A DNA stretch of 64,000 bases from Lepidostoma basale (lineage: Eukaryota; Arthropoda; Insecta; Trichoptera; Lepidostomatidae). A program made the position numbers and the translations under genes. Of this stretch, positions 51,396-63,244 are shown in pieces. Where the stretch lies: assembly GCA_022606425.2 (NCBI GenBank), contig JAHDVF020000751.1, positions 444,501-508,500 on the forward strand, given 5' to 3'. Numbering within the stretch: the stretch's first letter is position 1; every line of letters begins with the position of its first letter. A model generated the notes under the pieces. That model was not told where the DNA came from, did not search any database, and saw only the letters and a program-made list of their open reading frames with translations.

Positions 51396-51454
51396 CATGT
51401 TATATTTCTCCAGTTTTTTTTTTTTTCATCCAAACCTTTTTTCTGTCAGGTTGA

Positions 51455-52190
51455 TACTTATCCTATCCAAAAAAGCTAGAATGGCAGTGCGCAATGGTGT
51501 TCTTCTACCGACCCTTATGTATGGAAGCGAAGTATGGAACTGGCAAAAGAAGGATGAAAGTAGAATAAATGCAGTGGAAATGAGATGGATGAAATGTGTG
51601 GATACTCTATGTATGATAGAGTGTAGAGTGTGAATGAAGGGTTGGGGCAGGCAACAGAATAAATGGTGCGCTTAAAGTTGTCATCGCAAACAAAAGCCTA
51701 TCCAAAAAAGCTAGAATGGCAGTGCACAATGGTGTTCTTCTACCGACCCTTATGTATGGAAGCGAAGCATGGAACTGGCAAAAGAATGATGAAAGTATAA
51801 TAAATGCAGTAGAAATGAGATCTCTTAGACGAATGTGTGGATACTCTGTGTATGATAGAGTGTCGAATGAAAATATAACAAGTGAATGCGGTGCGAATGA
51901 TGGTGTCATGAACAAAATAATGAAAGGATCATTAAGATGGTTTGGACATATGGAAAGAATGAATGAAGAAAGAATGGTAAAAAAATTATATGTTAATGAT
52001 GTAAATGGAACCAGAAATAGAGGAAGACCGAGGAAAACGTGGCACGATCAAATAAATCAAATATTGAATGTCAGCCATGTGAGGAGTCAGAGAAATCGAC
52101 GCGCGTGCATGACACGATGTATGAATGTTGAGGAAGTGAGTGTGGCAGTCCATTCTTTCTGCCTACCCCTTCGGAGAGACGGAGTGAACT
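51455..52190 (+). mobile_element. Two LINE family A copies in tandem
   Basis: 51455-51645 (VRNGVLLPTLMYGSEVWNWQ, broken after RW) and 51645-52190 (VHNGVLLPTLMYGSEAWNWQ, RSLRRMCGYSVYDRVSNENI, RGRPRKTWHDQINQILNVSH). The second lacks the TTAG tail, being cut at GGAGAGACGGAGTG. Confidence 0.8.
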
Positions 52191-52194
52191 TTGC

Positions 52195-52560
52195 CTTTCC
52201 ATTGGCATAGGTGTCACGCAGAGGTCTGAAATATATGTTGGCGCTCTCTGGTGTCGAATCTTAAACACTTTCAAACACAATTTGTATTTCACTCGCTCCT
52301 GGATTTTGGGCCAGTGAAGTTCCTTCAGGAGCAGCGTGATATGACAGTATTTTTGTTGTCCCATAATCAATCGAGCAGCATTGTATTCTGCTTAATTGAT
52401 TATTTGGCAATCCAGTGTACTTTGAGTTACAATAATCTGAACGTGACACTACAAAATAATTTATGAGGGTCCTAGCTTCATCAGTACGTAAACATTTCCT
52501 TATATTTATTGTTTCTTGAACAATGATGTAAAACTCCATATTAAATAATTAATACGAATG
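52195..52560 (-). mobile_element. CR1/L2-like LINE fragment, second type
   Basis: Reverse strand in two frames: NIRKCLRTDEARTLINYFVV, SRSDYCNSKYTGLPNNQLSR and LLKELHWPKIQERVKYKLCL, KVFKIRHQRAPTYISDLC. A different lineage from 33000 and 54235. Confidence 0.75.
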
Positions 52561-52562
52561 AA

Positions 52563-52602
52563 AACGTCCGTTTCGCCCTTCTAAGGCATTATCAAATGTG
52601 AC
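52563..52602 (-). ncRNA. Hammerhead-ribozyme-like motif, degenerate
   Basis: Reverse strand: TTGATAA, T, stem GCCTT/AGGGC, GAAA, CGGACGTTTTC. Two core substitutions. Sequence downstream recurs at 58.6 and 59.7 kb. Confidence 0.2.
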
Positions 52603-52704
52603 GAAACTTCAACTCGTTGCAGTTTATATACACTAGTAAATGGAGCAGAATATGGTACAAACATTGATGTGACTTTATACATTTTAAACAAAGAATTATT
52701 TGAG

Positions 52705-53735
52705 TAAACTAACTAACTAACCATCACGCCGTCTCCCCGAAGGGGTAGGCAGAAAGAATGGACTGCCACACCTTTCTTTCCTGTCATATTTCTCTCGCTT
52801 CCTAAACATTCATACATCGTGTCATGCACGCGCGTCGATTTCTCTGACTCCTCACATGGCCGACATTCAATATTTGATTTATTTGATCGTGCCACGTTTT
52901 CCTTGGTCTTCCTCTATTTCTGGTACCATTTACATCATTAACATATAATTTTTTTACCATTCTTTCTTCATTCATTCTTTCCATATGTCCAAACCATCAT
53001 AATGATCCTTTCATTATTTTGTTCATGACACCATCATTCGCACCGCATTCACTTCTTATATTTTCATTCGACACTCTATCGTACACAGAATATCCACACA
53101 TTCGTCTAAGAAATCTCATTTCTACTGCATTTATTCTACTTTCATCCTTCCTTTGCCAGTTCCATGCTTCGCTTCCATACATAAGGGTCGGTAGAAGAAC
53201 ACCATTGTGCACTGCCATTCTAGCTTTTTTGGATAGGTTTTTGTTTGCGATGACAACTTTAAGTGCACCATTTACTTTGTTGCCTGCCCCAACCGTTCTT
53301 TCAATATCCCTCTCCACTCTCCCATCTCTTGTTAACATACTACCTAAATACACAAACTCAACTACTTGCTCCAAGTTTTCACCATTCACGCTAATGTTGC
53401 AGACTGTCATGGTTTCTTCCTTTTCAAAAATCATTACCTTGGACTTATTAACATTCATCATCAGATCATTTCGCATGCATACCTCATACATACAATTCAC
53501 CAGGACTTGTGGTTCATGCTCGTTGTCAGCAAGTAAGACAGCGTCATCCGCATACAAGAGACAGCTTACTGACACTCCGCTCATTTTGGCACCTACATCC
53601 AACCCTTTCAGCTCTTTCATACAATTGTCCATATACAGATTAAATAACCACGGGGACATTACGCAACCTTGTTTGACACCTTTATTGATATCAAACCAGG
53701 TCCTTGTTTGACATCTTTATTGATATTTGAGTAGG
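52705..53735 (-). mobile_element. LINE family A, longest copy (~1 kb) with intact YADD box
   Basis: Open frame of 220 codons (52997-53659): MSPWLFNLYMDNCMKELKGL, SVSCLLYADDAVLLADNEHE, VFEKE-like, CNISVNGENLEQVVEFVYLG, ANKNLSKKARMAVHNGVLLP and RSECGANDGVMNKIMKGSL. A stop then interrupts the RWFGHMERMNEERMVKK region. The RT catalytic box is present; fingers and endonuclease are missing. TTAG tail at 52705. Confidence 0.9.
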
Positions 53736-54234
53736 TCCAGAAATATTGGAAAGTGTTTCTTGGAACTCGTTAAGACATTTTATGACAATGATTACATAGT
53801 TAGGGGATACTAAATGATATTAAATAATTCAAAAATAAGTTATTTGAGGTAGGACGAAATAAAGTGTTTACAAGAAAAACTTATTTTTACAAATTGTTTA
53901 CAAACGGTTTTACATATTAGGTGACTAATGATTCTATGTATTATATATATAATAAAATCACCATCCTGTGTGCGTAGACTCAATCGATGTATTCTTCTCT
54001 TCTGCATCTGAAATGTGAAAGATATACAGTGCAGAATCAAGAATTCTTTGAATCTAATTATATATCGGAACTACATTAAGGAGTGGGGATGAATATATGT
54101 TAGTTTGTTCATTGATTAAAGTTAAATTAGGGTTTTTATTATGCTTATTTATTTCTAAGAAATAAATAGAATTAATTAAAAAATATTATAATTATAATAT
54201 TGTGTTATTACATTATAATATAATAATAATAAAT

Positions 54235-54745
54235 TGGATAATTTATAGAGCGCCATTTTTATGAATTACTCATCTCAAGGGCGCTGTAGAAGATGCTCCG
54301 TTTTATTAACTAGACAATAATAATAATAATAATAATAATGATAACAAAAATAATAAACATATTTAGTATGAGGGCTGCACCTGACGGAAGTCGATCAGCC
54401 CTTCCTGTCAGAAAATGATAATTTGAAAAGGTGCGTTTTGAGTCTCGATCTAAACTCTGATTGATTCTCAATGCACATAAGGTCTGCTAGAAGATTGTTC
54501 AAGGCTGAAGGCACGGGTGAACGCGAAGGCACGGTCACCGAAGTTTGTGCTTGGACAGCGTTTTGGCACAGTCAATCTACTGATCGCAATGTAGACTGTC
54601 TAGCATTCAGGTTCTCGTTGATGCAAAGTTCAGATATATAAGATGGTGCCATTCCATGCAACGCCTTATAGACCGTCCAGCAGAGCTTGTATTGTATCCT
54701 TTCTGGACACTTCAGCCAGTGGAGCTCCTTAAGATGTGTTATGTG
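54235..54745 (-). mobile_element. CR1/L2-like LINE 3' fragment with ATT tail
   Basis: Reverse strand: HITHLKELHWLKCPERIQYK, LCWTVYKALHGMAPSYISEL. Near-identical to 33000-33515; both start at the same 5' truncation near TTGTCACATAACACATCTTA. Confidence 0.85.
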
Positions 54746-54749
54746 ACAA

Positions 54750-55080
54750 GTGCTAAATTTAAAAAAACGGTGGATTCGTGGAACATAAATTAAATAGTCA
54801 ATATGTGCACCATCTAAAAAGAACATTTTGTGTTAAATTATTTTTATTTTGTTATTGTATTTTATATTATTTGTTTTAGATTTATTTTGTGGGTGTTGGA
54901 CGATCGAAGTGTGCGCGGGAGATGCCTATTGGTGGCGATGAGGTTCGCAACCCATCACACCGCGTCTCCCGCAGGGCGAAAAGCGAAGGATGGAGTGCCG
55001 CATCAGTAAAAGTGTGACAGTCCATTCTTTCTGCCTACCCTTTCGGAGAGACGGCGTGATGGTTAGTTAGTTAGTTAAAA
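54750..55080 (+). mobile_element. LINE-tailed short element with shared 5' flank
   Basis: Flank CTAAATTTAAAAAAACGGTG as at 27184, then head (GTGTTGGACGATCGAAGTGT, GGTGGCGATGAGGTTCGCAA), the family A-like 3' part and GGTTAGTTAGTTAGTTA. Confidence 0.75.
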
Positions 55081-56359
55081 AATACGACTGAAAACTGACG
55101 TTTTCATTTGTATTAATTATTTCCTTATATTATATATTTTAGCTGTCTCAGTCGGAAGAAACCAGACTTAATAAACCTCGTATGTACGTATCGTAATACA
55201 GATTGCTATCTATATGAGCACCTAGAAACTTTATAACGCGCCATGAGGGTTTCTTCCATGACATAATTGAGTGGATGGTTCAGGGAATAGATTATAAAGG
55301 GCGTCTCCAACGGTATCAGGTGTGCGAGAACATGAACTGCATTCCATAGTTGAGTTGAAGAGGGCTACAGAAGACTGAGTGAGTGCAGTGGAAGACATGA
55401 AGAAGACTCGCCGCAAACCAATCCCTAGGATTGAAACTGTGAAGAAGAAGAATATATATCTATTGGCAGTAATGACTTTATAATGACACCACTAACTTCT
55501 TATTCCGTTTATTCAAATGTATTAATTCGGTGCTACTTCCCATTCAAACTAGTGCCACAAACTGTCATACATTCTTCCTTTTCGAATACAATAATAACAG
55601 TAAAACAGTAAATAAATAGAGTTCTTTGAACCATTACTCTAAATTGGTTTAAAGCATTTTCATTGCCAATGAATCTATTCTGAAATATCGAATATTCTAA
55701 CACGCTAACAAAATTTATAACATTTTCTTATAGCGAAACAATTCTAACTAGATTTTCATACTAAAGATGAGCAGCTAGAATTATTGAATCGCCTTGCGTA
55801 ATGTCTCGCTTGCTAATTAGTTACATCATACAAGCAATAGTAAAAAGGCACTTAAACGTATAACTAGTAATAAAATGCAACATTGTAAATATAAGAATTT
55901 TTTTATTCAGTGTTGTTAATTTATTAGCCGTGTAAGTTTGACAGTTCTTTTGCGATCAGGGCTGCTACATATTTTTTTTCTTGTTTTTTCATGTGCTTAA
56001 TGTCCAATGAGCACGCACCGCCGTTAAATTCGTGCTAATAAAGTGGTAAGCTATTACGCTGATATTTTGTTAAATTATTAGATATTGTCTTTTCCGGAGT
56101 ACCAGCCCGGAGCCTATTGCTTCCCCACATGTTGGAAATATTTTTTTAGATGGTGAGAGAAGTATTTCTTGAAGGATTTAGTGGTTTGAGTTCGAAGTTT
56201 GGACCTGACTACCCGGGTAGAAACGGTTTTGTTAAAACAAAGTGGACTATTTCGACCTGGACTTAAAATTTGCATGAAACACAAATAAGCCTCGTGAGTT
56301 AACTTTTGAACTTTTGAATTCAATAAGAATTATATAAATTTTAAATATTACTGTTTCAT

Positions 56360-56460
56360 GTTTTCTAGAAGTTTTATTATATTTCAAGAGAGTGACATGT
56401 ATGGCCTCACCAAGCCATTTTCCCTAGCATGGCCAAAGAAATCACTCCTCTAAATTATTT
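56360..56460. repeat. CTTCTAGAAAAC-type repeat fragment
   Basis: TTTTCTAGAAGTTTTATTAT as in the inverted repeat at 7228-7390, followed by GACATGTATGGCCTCACCAA with a small stem-loop. Single arm only. Confidence 0.45.
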
Positions 56461-57479
56461 AACAAAACTAATAGAATATATTTTCGGCAATATTAAACTG
56501 TTAATGTTGAAATTGAAAAAAAATATCTCCAATATCATTTCCTTTAAATTAACGGTAGGTAAGTTAAATTAACCGATCATCATTCTGTTTCTCCTAATGG
56601 CAGTGAGAATATCTTATGTTGTAACACTTCTTTCGTTCTGAAATCTTCAAACAGCGCGTCATGCATGTGCAACTATTTTCCCGACACGTCATGTATTGAA
56701 AATTAGATTGATTTGGTCCTTTCTTGTTTTCCTCGATCTTACTTTTCTATACATGTCAACAGTGGGCTACTATTATATAATTGTTAGATGTGTCTCTTTA
56801 GCTCTTTTTATTTAATTAATTAGATTGAATGTGAACGTATGAAATTCGAGAGAATTCGGAAATGATTTCATGTTAAAACACACTTGATATCGATTTCTTT
56901 CTCGATAATTCTACGTTAGTCAATATTTTGATACAAATATATAAAAAATGAATTTCATAATCGATTGTTTGTGTGAAAGAGATAGATCGACTATCAGATG
57001 TGCGCTATTCCTTTTTTGTTGCTTATTTGTGCAAGTGGTAAGATGCACTATTTATCGCACAGAAATTATTATAATTCTAGGATTGTGAATCATCTTTTAG
57101 GCGACGACGTTATTAACGTATCTTGATGATTTTGCGAACGATTTGTCGCTTACTATTTTAAGTGTTAACTACCTATTTACCCATTTTTGTGATTATTTAT
57201 ACACATGATATATTACAAACCATAATAATTAAAATCCGAAATGGGTAAAATATTAATACAATTTATATATTTCTGTTAATTAATTATACATATAAAAAAA
57301 ACAAAACAGTTGAGTGGCAGCCCTGCCGCTCCACGTTACAACATTAGACTATATTATTTGTGCAAGAGTAGGTCATTTTACGTGAAATTTTGTTGTGTCC
57401 GTGGCGCCATGTGATACACACATTCCTCTGAACGATCTCGCCATAAGTTACCTCACATTCCTGCTAATATTATTAAGTT

Positions 57480-57691
57480 TAACATTGTATTCCGCCGCGG
57501 GTTATCGATCGACATTCGCCAGTTTATCCGTGTTGTTTTTGACAGCTGTCAGTGGGTAGACGTTGTGATTCTGTGTGGATATTTTTTCCTACCCACTGTC
57601 ACCGGGTGGCCTCAAAGCTGACAGCCGTCCCGAGGCACCGCGCCATGGAATCCAGGAGCCAGCCTTAACCCTGTGAAGAAGACGCCGCAAC
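57480..57691 (+). promoter_or_regulatory. Putative promoter/5' UTR of a downstream gene with a small uORF
   Basis: GC-richer, non-repetitive sequence with the inverted pair GACAGCTGTCAGTGGGTAG / CTACCCACTG-type. A uORF (ATG at 57645, MESRSQP, stop) precedes the next ATG at 57692. Inferred only from composition and position. Confidence 0.3.
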
Positions 57692-57718
57692 ATGACAACG
57701 AAGGAATTGTATACAAAG
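57692..57718 (+). CDS. Putative first coding exon (MTTKELYTK)
   Basis: ATG in context CAACATGAC followed by nine codons and a donor AAG|GTTTGT in phase 0. The rest of the gene is not found in the remaining 6.3 kb and may lie beyond the window. Confidence 0.35.
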
Positions 57719-58282
57719 GTTTGTTCACATTTCGCGTTGGTTCTCACGGTTTCGTTTCACGTTGGACCCCTTCGTTTAAAATGTTTACGTTTGCGCTACG
57801 CTTTATGAACTATCAATAAAACGTAATATTATAACATAAAACATATTTAAATAATTTAATATTAATAAATACATCATGATTCACGTATGAATTAAAACAC
57901 AGATTATCCATAGTTAAGCATACATTTTTTGACATGTTTTAATGTATTAAACCTTCTAGATTTAAACGGTTTATTTAGTTCTGCTGACGATGAAGGTATC
58001 ACACATTCGAATCACGTTGAAAAATTATATTCCACATTGTAAAAAATAGTATTCCTAAGTTTATCAAAAAAAAAATTATAAAAATATCTTGAATTTTTAA
58101 GAGAAATAAATGTCTGTTACTATTATTATTAAATAAACTACATTTTTACATCATTATTAAGTAAAATAAACATAAAAAATAGAATGTATGCTTATAATTA
58201 TTTATAAGCAAGTAAAATACTTATTAATTTATTCTCCTTATGTATATTTTCTATAACCAAATCCTTAGAGGTCTACATCATA

Positions 58283-58537
58283 TCGCACGTTGAAAACAAA
58301 AGTGACACTATACAAAAATCTCAATTTTTCAGTACGGTCATTTAAAGTTTTGCCTGCTTATTAACCTAATTAAAATCAACTAGATTCTGATAGAATAATA
58401 TCTAAACTAATATATAAAACAATAACATTAGATATATTTCTACTCACAGTCAAGTTATTGACCTCACAAAAACTTTAAATGACCGTACTGAAAAATTGAG
58501 ATTTTTGTATAGTGTCACTTTTGTTTTCAACGTGCGA
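58283..58537. mobile_element. TIR element (MITE), ~69-bp perfect inverted repeats
   Basis: Ends TCGCACGTTGAAAACAAAAG / CTTTTGTTTTCAACGTGCGA, arms continuing to CGGTCATTTAAAGTTTT. Flanked by TA on both sides. The other arm of the large inverted repeat (near 59840-59850) shows the intact empty site CATCATATGACATT in complement. Non-coding; probably moved by a Tc1/mariner-type enzyme. Confidence 0.85.
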
Positions 58538-58989
58538 TATGACATTTATTATATTCAAGTACTCTCTATATGTAAACATTATTATATTTTATAGTTCAAT
58601 ACATTTATTGTTTCTTGAACAATGATGTATAACTCCATATTAAATCATTAATACAAATGAAAATGTCTGTTTTCTAGAAGTTTTATTTGAATTTTTAAGT
58701 ATCATAGTATTTCTGCCAAAACATTGGATTCAAACAGTATTTGACATTGATGAAACGTTCCATGAAGTGAAGCATGGCATTGGCAAAAGATGAATGAAAG
58801 TAAAATAAATGCATTAGAATTACATCTCTTATACAAATGTGTGATAACAAATTATATGATAGAGTGTTAAATGCACCAGATAGGTGTGACAGTATTCAAG
58901 AAAAAAATATCTTGGAATAAAAATCTAGTCCACATGTTACTCGTATAAATACAATCAAACTTCTAGAAAAAGAATCTAACTAACTCGAC

Positions 58990-59170
58990 CTTATGATGAC
59001 CTTCGTGGCCGAGTGACAAGAGCTATGAATGGCACACAGAAGATCCTGGTTATCCATTCTCAACGATGTCAGTGATTGTCATACTAACATTGGTCTGGTG
59101 TAGAATTTACGCACAATAAAATGACAATAGATTAGCTACTTGTCACATTTCATGAGAATCAATAGCTATA
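58990..59170 (+). mobile_element. tRNA-derived SINE-T, degenerate
   Basis: ATGACCTTCGTGGCCGAGTG is the best-kept A-box; the B-box is decayed (GGTTATCCATTC). Ends CATTTCATGAGAATCAATAG. Confidence 0.7.
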
Positions 59171-59229
59171 CACTATACATGGATTTGGCTCGCGCTGCAA
59201 TGATGTAATGAGCGATTCTACATAATAAT

Positions 59230-59620
59230 AATTAGGCCATCTCCCGAAGGGGTAGGCAGAAAGAATGGACAGCCACTTCTTTCCGACATACTTATCTCCT
59301 TTCCTATTAGATTTCTCCGACTCCTCTCGTAGCCGACATTTTCCTCGGTCTTCCTCTATTTCTAGTGCTGTTTCAATCATTTACATATATTTTCTTTACC
59401 ATCCTTTTTTCATTCATTCTTTCCATGTGTCCAAACCGTCTTATAATCCTTTCATTGTTTTGTTCATAAAACTTTAATTCGCACTGCATTCACTTATTTT
59501 ATTTGCATTTAACACTCTATCATATAAATTTTTATCACACATTTGTCTAAGAGATCTAATTCTACTGCATTTATTTTACTTTCATTCATCTTTTGCCAAT
59601 TCCATGCTTCACTTCATGGA
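59230..59620 (-). mobile_element. LINE family A 3' fragment
   Basis: Reverse-strand C-terminal region with internal deletion; its inner part pairs with the + scrap at 58766-58876. Confidence 0.7.
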
Positions 59621-60149
59621 ACGTTTCATCAATGTCAAATACTGTTTGAATCCAATGTTTTGGCAGAAATACTATGATACTTTAAAATTAAAATAAAACT
59701 TCTAGAAAACAGACGTTTTCATTTGTATTAATGATTTAATATGGAGTTATACATCATTGTTCAAGAAACAATAAATGTATTGAACTATAATATATAATAA
59801 TGTTTACATATAGAGAGTACTTGAATATAATAAATGTCATATGATGTAGACCTCTAAGGATTTGGTTATAGAAAATATACATAAGGAGAATAAATTAATA
59901 AGTATTTTACTTGCTTATAAATAATTATAAGCATACATTCTATTTTTTATGTTTATTTTACTTAATAATGATGTAAAAATGTAGTTTATTTAATAATAAT
60001 AGTAACAGCCATTTATTTCTCTTAAAAATTCAAGATATTTTTATAATTTTTTTTTTGATAAACTTAGGAATACTATTTTTTACAATGTGGTATATAGTTT
60101 TTCAACGTGATTCGAAGGTGTGATACCTTCATCGTTAGCAGAATTAAAC

Positions 60150-60440
60150 CTGGAGTTTTCCAATAACGTCCGCGGTAGATTTCCAAGTCTCACATCCGTA
60201 CAGCAGTACTCTTTTAATGTTACTGCTGAATATTTGGAGCTTGAGTTTTCTCGAAATGATATTGAAATGCCATACAGGGCGAAGCACAGCGAATGCTCCC
60301 TTTGCCTTGTTAAGTCTGCTGGCTACATTTCCTCCGTACCTCCCGAGCCCGCTATCATACTACCGAGGTAGCAAAAGCTGGTCGTGGTTACAAGGGGGAC
60401 ACCGTGGAGCAAGATTGAGGTGGAGTCATTTGTGGACACT
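60150..60440 (-). mobile_element. LINE fragment (family K, RTE-like)
   Basis: Reverse strand reads TSFCYLGSMIAGSGGTEEM, ADLTRQREHSLCFALYGISI and SSSKYSAVTLKEYCCTDVRL, i.e. a YLGS...I..R...AR..F..L..VW...S.KLKLQI.SSN.K..LLYG pattern with decay. Confidence 0.55.
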
Positions 60441-60779
60441 CATACTTGCTATAGTAACATGTGTTTATTTGTTTTATCATGGAAGTATCATTCCAAGTAC
60501 ACTGTTTTTGTGATTAGACAAGATGGATACATTTTAAAATCAAATCAGTTTAAAATTAAATACCAACAAAATGATAATATTGCTATTTTGACTGACTTTG
60601 TTATCAGTTGATAAGAAACAGAACAGCTCTATATCTAAACGTCAGGTCTATATTTGTATTCTTTCTGCACAACACTTCCTGGGTGTGTTCTTTGGGAATT
60701 CATATCATCATCAATTGAGTTTATGAATTCCTTTGTACTTTGAAACATTTTCATTGCTTTGTTTTACATTGTTTTGCCA

Positions 60780-61520
60780 TAGAAATGTGATAGCCGAGAA
60801 TAATGTGTGAGAAAACAAAATATGATATGATAATATCGGATGACAAAATAAGAAAGAAATGTAAAGCAGATGATTGCATCATAAATAAAATTAAAAAATG
60901 ATCCATGAGGTATTTGGGACCCCATTTCTTTAGATTAATTAGGGGATACTTCGAGAACTCGGCCGTACTGGAGGATGTTGGTCTTTTTGTCCCCGATAGA
61001 TATCTCCGACAGCGACAGTACATATTGTTTTACTCACCGGCCGCCAGAATCAATCTGCCTCTGGTGACACTGGTGGGAAGAGCAATTAGTCTACTGAACG
61101 CGGTCTCCTCGGAGATCGACGTCTTTCATGTTAGTGAAAGTACGTTCAGGGGACTCTTGACTTTGGAAAGTATCTTGTCTTCCTAATGTCGAACCATCAC
61201 TAATGCGTTCCTGGTATTACGTTGTATGTGTATAATATCTTACCTGTACTCAATAGATGCCTTAAACATTTATGCTGTTTGTAATGTTTTTTGAGTAAAT
61301 AAACTGATTTGATTTGATTTGACATATGGAACGAATGGACGAGAGAAGAATGGTTAAAATATTCTATACAAGCAGTGTGAGAGGAAAGAGAAGCCGTTGA
61401 AGACCAAGGAAAGCATGGCATGGCCAAATTAATCAAATACTAAAAGGCGGCCACATTCAAAGTCTGAAAAATCGACGAGTGTGCATGCTACGATGTATGA
61501 ATGTAGAGGAATCTAGAATT
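60780..61520 (+). mobile_element. LINE subfamily A3 split by a LINE family C insertion
   Basis: 60780-60915 (ISDDKIRKKCKADDCI-type) and 61320-61520 (HMERMDERRMVK-type, RACMLRCMNVEE-like) are two halves of one A3 copy. Family C (60916-61321: VPDRYLRQRQYILFYSPAAR to GLLTLESILSS, GATTTGATTTG tail) sits between them and is therefore younger. Confidence 0.8.
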
Positions 61521-61589
61521 TGACTACTGATTTATTTGAGAGAAAACTGTGTATTTTACATAAACACATTTATTTAAAGTTTTATTTTT

Positions 61590-61985
61590 TTTCCTTCCGG
61601 GGCTACAACCCTTGGTGGGTCTCAGCCTCTTCCAAGACACGAATTTCTTGAAGTGTTCGTAACGTTAGTTATTTTACGAGCTTAGGTTGTTGGCCTAACG
61701 CCTAATCCCCTTACTAGGGGGACCAGGGTTTTTCTGTAGGGGTATTCCTTCCCTTAGCTGGGAGTGACCGGTTTTGTGGCGCCCAAAATCGCCATTCGCC
61801 CTCTCTCTGTTAGGTGTGGCACATCAACATACGAGTACGTTCAATATGCTACACCCAGGGTTTGTGAGATCATAAAGATCACACGTGGACGCCAGAGAGT
61901 CGGACTAGATGGTATTGTTGCTGATATTATGCAACTATGGCGTTTCATGGCATTTACTGGTACACATACCTTCCTTTCATTTATT
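61590..61985 (-). mobile_element. Family H 3' tip and unclassified repeat
   Basis: 61590-61655 matches the end of family H at 13560 (CTACAACCCTTGGTGGGTCT). 61670-61985 shares CCTTCCCTTAGCTGG with 19660-19720; class unknown. Confidence 0.4.
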
Positions 61986-62221
61986 AATCTTTAATTAAGA
62001 GTCTTTCTGTCTCTCGTACTCTGAATATTATAGTAGCGAAAGTGCAACATAAATAGTTGTGTGGAACTACGCTTCTCTTTTTAAATGATATAACCTAACT
62101 AACAATTGTCTCACTCTCGCTAATATACATAGATTAAGCCAGAGTGGGACGTTAAGAGTGAGCTAGACAATTAGGTGGAATACGTTTGAATGTGTGAGTG
62201 ATTTATCGCTGATTTTCAATA

Positions 62222-62960
62222 AAAAACTAACTAACTAACTTACCATCACGCCGTCTCCCCGGAGGTGTAGGCAGAAAGAATGGAACGCCACACTGTTCTG
62301 TCCTGACATACTTCTCTCGATTCCTCTACATTCATACATCTTGTCATGCACGCACGTCGATTTCTCCGACTCCTCACGTGACCGACATTCAATATTTGAT
62401 TGATTTGATCTTGCCACGTTTTCCTCGGCCTTCCTCTATTTCTAGCTCCGTTCACGCCGTTTACATATACCTTCTTACCATTCTGTCTTCACTCATTCTT
62501 TCCATGTGTCCAAACCATCTTAATGACCCTTTCCTTATTTTGTTCATAACACTTTCATTCGCACCACATTCACTTCTTATACTTGCATTTGTCACTCTAT
62601 CATATACAGATTTGCCACACATTCGTCTTAGAGATCTCATTTCTACTGCATTTATTCTACTTTCATCCTTCTTTTGCCAGTTCCATGCTTCACTTCCATA
62701 CATAAGGGTCGGCACAAGAACACCATTGTGCACTGCCATCTTAGCTTTTTTGGATAGGCTTTTGTTTGCGATGACAATTTTAAGTGCACCATTTATTCTG
62801 TTGCCTGCCCCAACGCTTCTTTCAGTATCCTTCTCCACCCTCCCATCCTTTGTAAACATACTTCCTAAATAAACGAATTCATCCACTTGTCCATATATAG
62901 ATTAAACAACCATGGAGACATTACACACCCCTGTTTGACACCTGTTTCACCAACCCCTGT
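62222..62960 (-). mobile_element. LINE family A 3' fragment
   Basis: Reverse strand: YLGSMFTKDGRVEKDTERSV, RSLRRMCGKSVYDRVTNASI, SLRWFGHMERMSEDRMV, a one-base frameshift, then NRGRPRKTWQDQINQILNVG to the end; TTAG tail at 62227. A deletion joins it to the RT-upstream QGC-MSPWLF region at ~62890-62960. Confidence 0.85.
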
Positions 62961-63147
62961 TTTCAATAAAATATTTAGTCAATTCTCAATTTTAATTGAT
63001 GCTTAAATTTACATATATCGGAGGAATGCAGAGAATCTTAGGCCGGTATTAATTATATTTATAGAGATATTAAAGTTATCAGGGCAATGCGAATTTTGGT
63101 TTAGACATGGAACGCATGGTGACAGCATGATGTGGTGACCAGAAGAT

Positions 63148-63218
63148 GTCAGTGAGCTGCCAAAACAGTTCGTTTTGTAACCCTGATGAAGCTTCGGCGG
63201 AAGCGGAACCGGTTGGTC
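63148..63218 (+). ncRNA. Two hammerhead-like motifs in tandem
   Basis: First: stem GTCAG/CTGCC-type, AAAA, CAGTTCG (decayed). Second: CCCTGATGA, A, stem GCTTC/GAAGC with GGCG loop, GGAA, CCGGTTGGTC. CUGAUGA is intact; GAAA has changed to GGAA. Confidence 0.35.
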
Positions 63219-63244
63219 TTAAAAAACAAATGAAGTGGTGTGAA

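Larger units (their letters stand above)
57970..60145. repeat. Large inverted repeat (~650-bp arms)
   Basis: Left arm 57970-58876 and right arm 59500-60145 are complementary along their length (e.g. GACGATGAAGGTATCACACA / GTGTGATACCTTCATCGTTA; GAAACGTTCCATGAAGTGAA). The inner ends include opposed family A scraps. The left arm is longer only because of the 255-bp TIR element at 58283-58537. Confidence 0.85.

Noticed and set aside
56114..56323. 69-codon reverse frame ending FSHHLKKYFQHVGKQ
   Set aside because: Could be a transposon scrap, but I cannot match it to a family with confidence.
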